In this document: positions 57,644 through 64,000 of the stretch, piece after piece
Numbering within the stretch: the first letter of the stretch is position 1
Layout of the letters: the number at the start of each line of letters is the position of its first letter
NCBI RefSeq assembly: GCF_042477335.2
Contig: NC_091263.1
Span: 70,488,501-70,552,500, forward strand
DNA: 64,000 bases
Reading direction: 5' to 3'
Source: Ovis canadensis
Lineage: Eukaryota > Chordata > Mammalia > Artiodactyla > Bovidae
The notes under the pieces: generated by a model
What the model was told of the DNA's origin: nothing
What the model saw: the letters and a program-made list of their open reading frames with translations, nothing else
Database searches by the model: none
Made by a program: the position numbers and the translations under genes

Positions 57644-58410
57644 GTTCAGTTCAGTTCAGTCGCTCAGTCGTGTCCAGCCCTTTGTGACCCCATGAGTTGC
57701 AGCACACCAGGCCTCCCTGTCCATCACCATCTCCCGGGGTTCATTCAGACTCACGTCCATTGAGTCAGTGATGCCATCCAGCCATCTCACCCTCTGTCGT
57801 CCCCTTTTCCTCCTGCCCCCAATTCCTCCCAGCATCAGAGTCTTCTCCAATGAATCAACTCTTCGCATGAGGTGGCCAAAGTACTGGAGTTTCAGCTTTA
57901 GCATTATTCCTTCCAAAGAAATCCCAGGACTAATCTCCTTTAGAATGGACTGGTTGGATCTCCTTGCAGTCTCAAGAGTCTTCTCCAACACCACAGCTTA
58001 AAAGCATCAATTCTTCGGCACTCAGCTTTCTTTACAGTCCAACTCTCGCATCCATACATGACCACTGGAAAAACCATAGCCTTAACTAAACGGACCTTTG
58101 TTGGCAAAGTAATATCTCTGCTTTTCGATATGCTATCTATGTTGGCCATAACTTTTCTTCCAAGGAGTAAGTGTCTTTTAATTTCATGGCTGCAGTCACC
58201 ATCTGCAGTGATTTTGGAGCCCAAAAAGATGAAGTCTGACACTGTTTCCACTGTTTCCCCATCTATTTGCCATGAAGTGATGGGATCAGATGCCCTGATC
58301 TTCGTTTTCTGAATGTTGAGCTTTAAGCCAACTTTTTCACTCTCTTCTTTCACTTTCATCAAGAGGCTTTTTAGTTCCTCTTCACTTTCTGCCATAAGGG
58401 TGGTGTTAGT
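57644..58410 (-). mobile_element. BovB LINE 3' part
   Basis: Antisense, with long minus-strand open frames (58,467-57,940 and 57,994-57,656) separated by a deletion of about 14 bp near 57,968 (ccaagggact segment missing). The 3' tail is a GTTCA repeat. 5'-truncated just after the MAESEEEL block. Confidence 0.92.
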
Positions 58411-59000
58411 AGTTTTCAAAAAAACGAAATTGAACCAAGTCAAGAGCTTACTGACTTTATTTGACAATTCATGAATTGGGCAGCATTCAGTCTGAGCAAA
58501 TAGAAACGAACTCTGAAGAGCTGTACAGAATAAAAGACTTCTAGGCAGAAGGGAGCAGGAACAGGAAGTTACAAAAAGTGTGTTGGTTATTGCTAGGTTA
58601 CTCTCCTTACAGAGGATGGCAAGGGTTACGTGCTGCTGCTGCTGCTGCTGCTGCTAAGTCGCTTCAGTCGTGTCCGACTCTGTGTGACCCCATAGATGGC
58701 AGCCCAGAGGCTCCCCCGTCCCTGGGATTCTCCAGGCAAGAACACTGGAGTGGGTTGCCATTTCCTTCTCCAGTGCATGAAAGTGAAAAGTGAAAGTGAA
58801 GTCGCTCAGTCGTGTCAGACTCTTAGCGACCCCATGGACTGCAGCCTACCAGGCTCCTCTGTCCATGGGATTTTTCCAGGCAAGAGTACTGGAGTGGGGT
58901 GCCATTGCCTTCTCTGGCAAGGGTTACCTAACTAGTGCTAATCGGCAGTTCCTGGTTGGCTGGTTTGAGTCCATTTCTGGGAGAGGCAAAAAACTGTAAT
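58411..59000. other. Intron, possibly an old LTR, split by Bov-A2
   Basis: The words actttatttgacaattcatg, gaattgggcagcattcagtc and gagaattagcataagagact look repeat-derived, but I cannot name the family. Confidence 0.3.
58630..58914 (-). mobile_element. Bov-A2 SINE
   Basis: (CTG)n head, two monomers. Exact 13-bp TSD tggcaagggttac at 58,617-58,629 and 58,915-58,927. Confidence 0.95.
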
Positions 59001-59660
59001 TTAGTTCTCAGTTTGATGATATGAGAATTAGCATAAGAGACTCCATTTGGGGCCTACTGTGTTTTGTTTTGTTTTTAAATAAACTTACTGTGTTTATATG
59101 TAGCTTTTAAAATAGTCATGTCCAGTGGCCTTGTCAAAGGTGTAGACTAAAACCCATTCTTTCTCATTCAGTAACAAATAGCTTGTAGACTTAGAGTATG
59201 TGGATTTCCCAGGGTTTATAAATAAGGAACACTACCCTCCACAGTAAATTACTGCAGGATGGCATTCCACTCTGTTCAAATGAAAGGGAGATTTATAAGA
59301 TTGAGTTAATTGAGCCGTGTGCAAAACCAGAAAGCCTAGGTATAATGTTCTTCCAAAGGGGAAAGAAACGAGGTGATGGGAAGGATAATTCCTGTTGCTG
59401 ACCACAAGGTGGTACCCCTAGACCAGGAGAAGTAGGCGGAAGTGAGGAGATGACTCCTACTGTGACAGGCCATTAACAATGAAGGAATTATACCTTGAGA
59501 AGTCACTAGCTCAGGGAATTGTTAGGATATGGGCTGGATTGAGTAGTGACTATCATACGTAGTAGTAGGCGCTCTTTTAAAGTACTGAACTGAGCTGGTA
59601 ACTGTGGAAATGGAATTGACGATAGAAGAGTGGGTAGAATTTACTGACAATGTTAGAATT
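59001..59660. other. Intron, unrecognised
   Basis: Nothing recognisable. Confidence 0.4.
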
Positions 59661-59664
59661 AAAA

Positions 59665-59740
59665 ATAGAGATACTGTTGTATGGCCGAAACCAGCACAAA
59701 TTATAAAGCAATTATCCTCCAATTAAATAAATAAATAAAG
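59665..59740 (+). mobile_element. Ruminant L1 3' terminus, short
   Basis: tatggccgaaaccagcacaa followed by ttatcctccaattaaataaa is the last part of a ruminant L1. Confidence 0.6.
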
Positions 59741-59741
59741 T

Positions 59742-59910
59742 GAATTCCCTGGTGGTCCAGTGGCTGGAACTCCAGGCTTCCAATGCAGTGGGTCTGGGTT
59801 CAATCCCGGGTTGGGGAACTGGATCCCATACGCTGTAGCCAAAGATCCCATATGCCACAGCTGAGACCCAGTGCAGCCAAATAAGTGAGTAAATAAATAC
59901 TTTTAAAAAT
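59742..59910 (+). mobile_element. CHR-type tRNA SINE
   Basis: A sense copy: ttccctggtggtccagtggc, gggttcaatcccgggttggg (B-box-like), then agatcccatatgccacagct and an A-rich tail. Confidence 0.84.
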
Positions 59911-60248
59911 AATTAAAGATAAAATTGAAAGTCCTAAAGTCTGCTTGGGAGAACTAGTAAAATAATGTCTGTTTTCCTAAAAACAAAAACATTGAAAATT
60001 GTATTTTTAAAATGAAAACCAATAGAGATCTTTCTCGTTTGTGTATTTAGTGTCAGTTTGGTAGCTAACACTATCAAGGAAATGATATCATCAAAGAAAT
60101 GATACGGGATGGAAAAGTAGGGATAAATCAGAGATGAAGTTGTGTTTTCAGTTGTTCTGTAGTAAAGGTACTTTATAGAACAAAACTCGTATGCCAAAGG
60201 AAGTAACTTTTAGGCTTATTGACCCTAACTCAGAGGTCTAGAATGTGT

Positions 60249-60342
60249 GAAATGAAATGTGTGAAATGAAACTTCCCAACCCAGGGATCGAACCCAGGTC
60301 TCCCTCTTTGCAGGTGGATTCTTTACCAGCTGAGCCACAAGG
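60249..60342 (-). mobile_element. Bov-tA SINE, 5' part only
   Basis: Only the tRNA-derived head half remains. TSD aggtctagaatgtgt at 60,234-60,248 and aggtccagaatgtgt at 60,343-60,357, one mismatch, so the truncation occurred at or before insertion. Confidence 0.82.
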
Positions 60343-60357
60343 AGGTCCAGAATGTGT

Positions 60358-61345
60358 ATGTTTGTTTTAATGCAGTATGTTTCTGTGGTGACCCACAAGA
60401 TACCTTTATTATCCTTAATGATCTTACGCTGATTTTTAATGTGATTTTCCTAAGAGTGGATTTGAAGGTGTAGCTAGGATGTTCTTGACCTTGGTAGACT
60501 TACCGTGCACAGTTATCATCATAAGGATGCCACTCCAAGTTCTGTTTGGTTTTGTTTTTAACATCTGAGTTGTATTCCTTCTGTGATGAAGGCTCAACAT
60601 AATGCAAAGGCAAGTTTACTCTTTAAGTTAAATTTAATCTCCTTTTCCTTTATATTAAAAAATATATAGAGACTTTAGAGTAATTAGACCTCTAAAGGAA
60701 CATAGTATGTACCTATACCTTCTGCTTTCCCCTTTTATTCACAGAGGATTTGAGTACTTTATCAGTAGCCTTCAATCTTAAGAGGGAGGGAGAATTTTGG
60801 CCCCCAAAGTCCACTACTATTTTTTATTTTTTTAAAATCCAGAACCTTGTTACAAGAATTTGTCTTGTGACTGTTAGCTTCCCAAAGACTCATAGGTAGA
60901 TAAATAGAAGGCCAGACCAGGATCATGTACGATAGAAGATAATTACTAGAACAGATTGTGATCATAATGCCGCATTATATGTAAAGAAAGGTAGGCAGCT
61001 TTGGCAGTTAGCACAGTATTGGGCTTTAGTAAGTATTTGTTAATATTTGACTTGTTTTGATGTTACATCATCGTGACCTGTGATTTTGTCAGTCAATGGG
61101 AGCTGACCAGATTTCATACTTCAGGATCAGCATATATTTATTAGGCATTAGTGTCTCATTTTATGTATGGTTTGACTTTGAAAGCATCTTGTTTCCTAAA
61201 TAGAATCCTTTAAAATATGTAAAAAATGTTTGATTTAAAAAATCAGTCTTGGAGAAATCTCTTTGTAAAAAGAATTAGCAAGGATTTATTGGTTTATATA
61301 TTACAAAAATGTATCTTTAGCCAAAGATCAAGTAAAATTTTTGTT
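60358..61345. other. Intron, unrecognised
   Basis: AT-rich. Nothing recognisable. Confidence 0.4.
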
Positions 61346-61347
61346 GG

Positions 61348-61532
61348 TGGTAGTTTAGTCGCAAACTTGTGTCCGATTCTCGTGACCCCGTGGACTGTAG
61401 CTCACCAGACTCCTCTGTCCATGGGGTTTCCCCGGCAAGAATACTGGAGTAGGTTGCCATTTCCTCCTCCAGGAGATCTTCCCAACCCAGGTCTCCTGCA
61501 TTGCAGGTGGATTCTTTACTGACTGAGCTATA
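61348..61532 (-). mobile_element. Bov-tA SINE
   Basis: An antisense copy with a small deletion near the head (cccaacccaggtctcctgca). Confidence 0.87.
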
Positions 61533-62600
61533 GAACTGGCAATTACATTTTATTTTATCACAGTAACATTTTACTGGGGTAAAGAGCCCTGACACAGATT
61601 TCGATATCATTGTAATGAAGAAGCTAAGAATTTAGAAACCTTGGTTGCAAAATGAGCACCTTGCAACACAAATGACTTTCAGCCAAAAGATCGCTGGGTA
61701 TTGCCAGGTGATTAGCAAGAACTCGAAGACTATTAAGACTATGGCCTAAGCCTAAGCAAGCTCCTCATTTTACATACCCAAAAATGTTGGGAAAACAGCC
61801 TGAGGTAATGCAGCTAAATGTGATACTAGGGAGAGATCCCTGGGTTCCTTCTGATTTCATGTTCAGCTTTCTTGTCTTTTTATCCTGTTTGTATGTCAGA
61901 GAATTGAAGAACATGATTGCTATGATCAAGTAGGGGACAAGAAAGGGAGACAAAGTTTTTCCTTTTTCAAAATAACTTAAGTAAGCTTTTTGAATGTGAG
62001 CAGTGACAAAGGCTGATTTCCCCACTACCCTTGTTTGTCTTCTGTTACTACTTTGAAACAACTCTGGTCATCTTTTACAGATGAGTAACAAAAGTCATCC
62101 TTCTGACTACTACCCTTTGCTGTTGTGGGTCTTGCCAAAACTAATCTTGTAGCCATCAGTAATGCCTGGAGGTAGCTCAAAGAGAAAACTGACCTAAAGA
62201 ATGGCCTTCTAGCAGTGAGATTCTGGGATGCTAGATGAATTTGGAGTCTCCCTGGGGTCCATCAGGAAACTGCAAATCAGGAAGATCCTTGAGAGTCACA
62301 GATGTAAATCTGTGTTTTAAACAATTCACTAAGGACGCTAGAGGCCCATGAAAAATACGGAGTGCTTCAGGAATTTGAGTGTCATCCCTCTGCAGGGCCC
62401 ACGTTACTATACTCTGTGTTCCTATTTTAGTATATGTGCTGCTGGAGTAAGCGCTGGGGTATTCTCACGTCGTCATTTTGAATACTTAGTCATACCGGTC
62501 CATCAGCTCTTGGTTGTTCTAGTTCTTTGGTATTCTTCCTAAATTATGGTCTCCAAAACAGAATACAGTGTCCACAGGTGACAAGAGCTTAGCTATCGCT
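61533..62600. other. Intron, unrecognised
   Basis: Nothing recognisable. Confidence 0.4.
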
Positions 62601-62601
62601 T

Positions 62602-62738
62602 TTCTTGTTTATTTATTTCATTGCTCCAGGTCTTAGTTGCAGCATGTGGGATCTAGTTCCCTTACCAGGACTCAAAACCCAGGCCTGCTGTATTGGAAGC
62701 CCAGAGTCTTAGCCACTGGATTTGCCAGGGAAGTCCCT
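62602..62738 (-). mobile_element. CHR-type tRNA SINE
   Basis: caggtcttagttgcagcatg, gtgggatctagttcccttac and cttagccactggatttgcca, antisense. Confidence 0.78.
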
Positions 62739-63014
62739 ATCACTTTTCTGATTCTAAGATCCGATATGCTTCTTTTAATATATGTAACTCTAGTTTGAAG
62801 TTGCTTTTCCTTTTTGCAATCTTTTTCATATCTCTGATTTTCATCTGGTGAAAGTCATAAAATTTAATTCAGAACAGTTGAAATTTTTGTCGATAGTGCT
62901 TTAAAAATACAGATGTCCAATAATTTTAAGAATGTTATAAGACTTTGCTAGTGAACTTTGTTTTATCTTTAAAAAAAAAAACTACTTCCCAACTCCAAAT
63001 AATGTAATTTTCAG

Positions 63015-63119
63015 CCTACTGGGATAAAGGAAGCCTCTGAAGTTATAGGAGTTTCTCAGGAAACCAGAAGTGATGTGGATCTGCCTGGTTCAGTAGGGCC
63101 CTCGTTTACTTACAGTAAG
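63015..63119 (+). CDS. Candidate in-frame cassette exon of TMCC1
   Basis: An acceptor (taattttcag, AG at 63,013-63,014) is followed by 105 bases = 35 codons, PTGIKEASEVIGVSQETR..., to a donor AAG|GTAGCA at 63,120. The upstream TMCC1 exon ends in phase 0, and this exon is open only in phase 0; the other two frames stop within 24 bases. It would add 35 residues with no frame change. A competing donor, ACA|GTAAGG at 63,115, matches the consensus better but gives 100 bases and would change frame. I do not recall this segment in TMCC1, and it matches no repeat I know. It could be a tissue-specific exon, an exon of an overlapping transcript, or chance. Confidence 0.4.
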
Positions 63120-63172
63120 GTAGCACATGTTGCTTTTCTGTCGTATTTGTGATTTTATGATCTTAGATGTCT

Positions 63173-63330
63173 TGAGGGCAGGAGGAGAAGGGGACAACAG
63201 AGGATGAGATGTTTGCATGGCATCACCAGCTTAATGGATATGAGTCTGAGCAAGCTCTGGGAGATGGTGAAGGACAGGGAAGCCTGGCGCGCTGCAAACA
63301 GTCAGGCGTGACTTGGTGACTGAACGACAA
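63173..63330 (+). mobile_element. BovB LINE 3' fragment
   Basis: gggcaggaggagaaggggac to gaagcctggcgcgctgca, lacking part of the end. Only 53 bp downstream of the candidate exon donor. Confidence 0.82.
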
Positions 63331-63978
63331 TAAATATCAGATGGTTTTTTAAAACAATATTCTGAAGAGCTGGCACTTTTGTTTAAACTGTTAGAAAAGT
63401 TTGGTCCTACAGGGCAGAGTGGTAACCTGAAAAGCAATATTTGACATTTGAATATTGCTTTCTTCGTTTGGGGGTGAATTTTTTTAGTTTAAGAGAAATT
63501 CCCAGATTTCATTTCTGAGCTAGAGTCTTAATCAGATGTTGACAAATTAATTTGAACTCATACTTTCTTTTTGGCAAATATCAGTACCAGGGAAGTAATT
63601 CATTTCCTGGTTTACTTGGGAAAGATGTTTTTAGAAAGCTTGTGTACCACTGTTTCTAGAGGCCCTCTGCTGATACCTTCTGGTACTGCTGAGAGTATTT
63701 AATGAAATGGCTAATTTTCTGCATTAGGTTTGTGATTCTTACTGGCTGTAGTGTATTTTAAACAAAGTTTCTTGGTTAACCGTCATAATAATCCCAAAGT
63801 CTTATTTTTAATTACCAACTTGGTCTTGGAACTAACTTTTAACAAATGTTGGCACAAATTCTGAACTTTTGCATAATCTCTTGTGGTTAGTAAATAGCTT
63901 CAGGATTTTTACTTTGGTCAATAAGGTGGTTTTGGTTTTAAATAACCAGAAGATAGACAGTGTGCTTTGAAAACCTGT
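63331..63978. other. Intron, unrecognised
   Basis: Nothing recognisable. Confidence 0.4.
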
Positions 63979-63979
63979 G

Positions 63980-64000
63980 TGTGTTAGTCGCTCAGTCGTG
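63980..64000 (-). mobile_element. Bov-tA SINE, cut by window edge
   Basis: gtgttagtcgctcagtcgtg is the tail-proximal end of an antisense Bov-tA. Confidence 0.7.

Noticed and set aside
58630..58655. CTG trinucleotide runs at 412, 31829, 42322 and 58630 as disease-type expansions
   Set aside because: They are the normal CTG/CAG end of Bov-A2 SINEs, bracketed by the SINE target-site duplications.
1..64000. CRISPR-like or phage/operon structure
   Set aside because: Repeated units are dispersed SINEs and LINEs with TSDs, not regularly spaced arrays. No prokaryotic gene was recognised.

Overview
The window looks like nuclear DNA of a ruminant, most likely a bovid. It is crowded with copies of BovB (an RTE-type LINE) and of the ruminant SINEs Bov-tA and Bov-A2, plus cetartiodactyl CHR-type SINEs and mammalian L1, L2 and MIR debris. 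No operons, CRISPR arrays, rRNA genes or functional tRNA genes were seen. Nearly every long open reading frame is a translation of a repeat or a shadow of the CpG island.

One protein-coding gene can be supported: the 5' part of TMCC1 (transmembrane and coiled-coil domain family 1), on the + strand. A TATA-less CpG-island promoter spans about 8.05-9.13 kb. A probable non-coding first exon ends at a GTAAGA donor after 8683. An intron of about 45 kb follows. The first coding exon lies at about 53,944-54,643, with its ATG at 54,071 and a GTAAGT donor after 54,643. It encodes the first 191 residues, and the coiled-coil and membrane domains lie beyond the window. A 105-bp candidate at 63,015-63,119 is open only in the frame that continues the 191-codon exon and would be a phase 0/0 cassette exon. 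This is the most interesting gene-level observation.

Region by region: 1-8,000 is upstream sequence made mostly of SINEs, BovB, an L1 3' part and probable L2. The promoter and first exon are at 8,050-9,130. The intron, 8,684-53,943, holds most of the 17 BovB copies, about 20 Bov-tA, several Bov-A2, CHR SINEs, nested L1s, a Tigger-like DNA transposon, a hAT-like element and a possible processed retrocopy near 49 kb (minus strand). The next intron, from 54,644, holds old L2 and other ancient repeats, BovB, Bov-A2 and CHR copies.

Target-site duplications (TSDs) are readable for many SINEs and several insertions are nested, giving a relative chronology. LINE copies are mostly antisense to TMCC1. 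No novel multi-gene system was found. The candidates worth follow-up are the cassette exon, upstream ORFs in the TMCC1 leader, a G-quadruplex tract in exon 1, an inverted BovB pair that could form double-stranded RNA, and the retrocopy.
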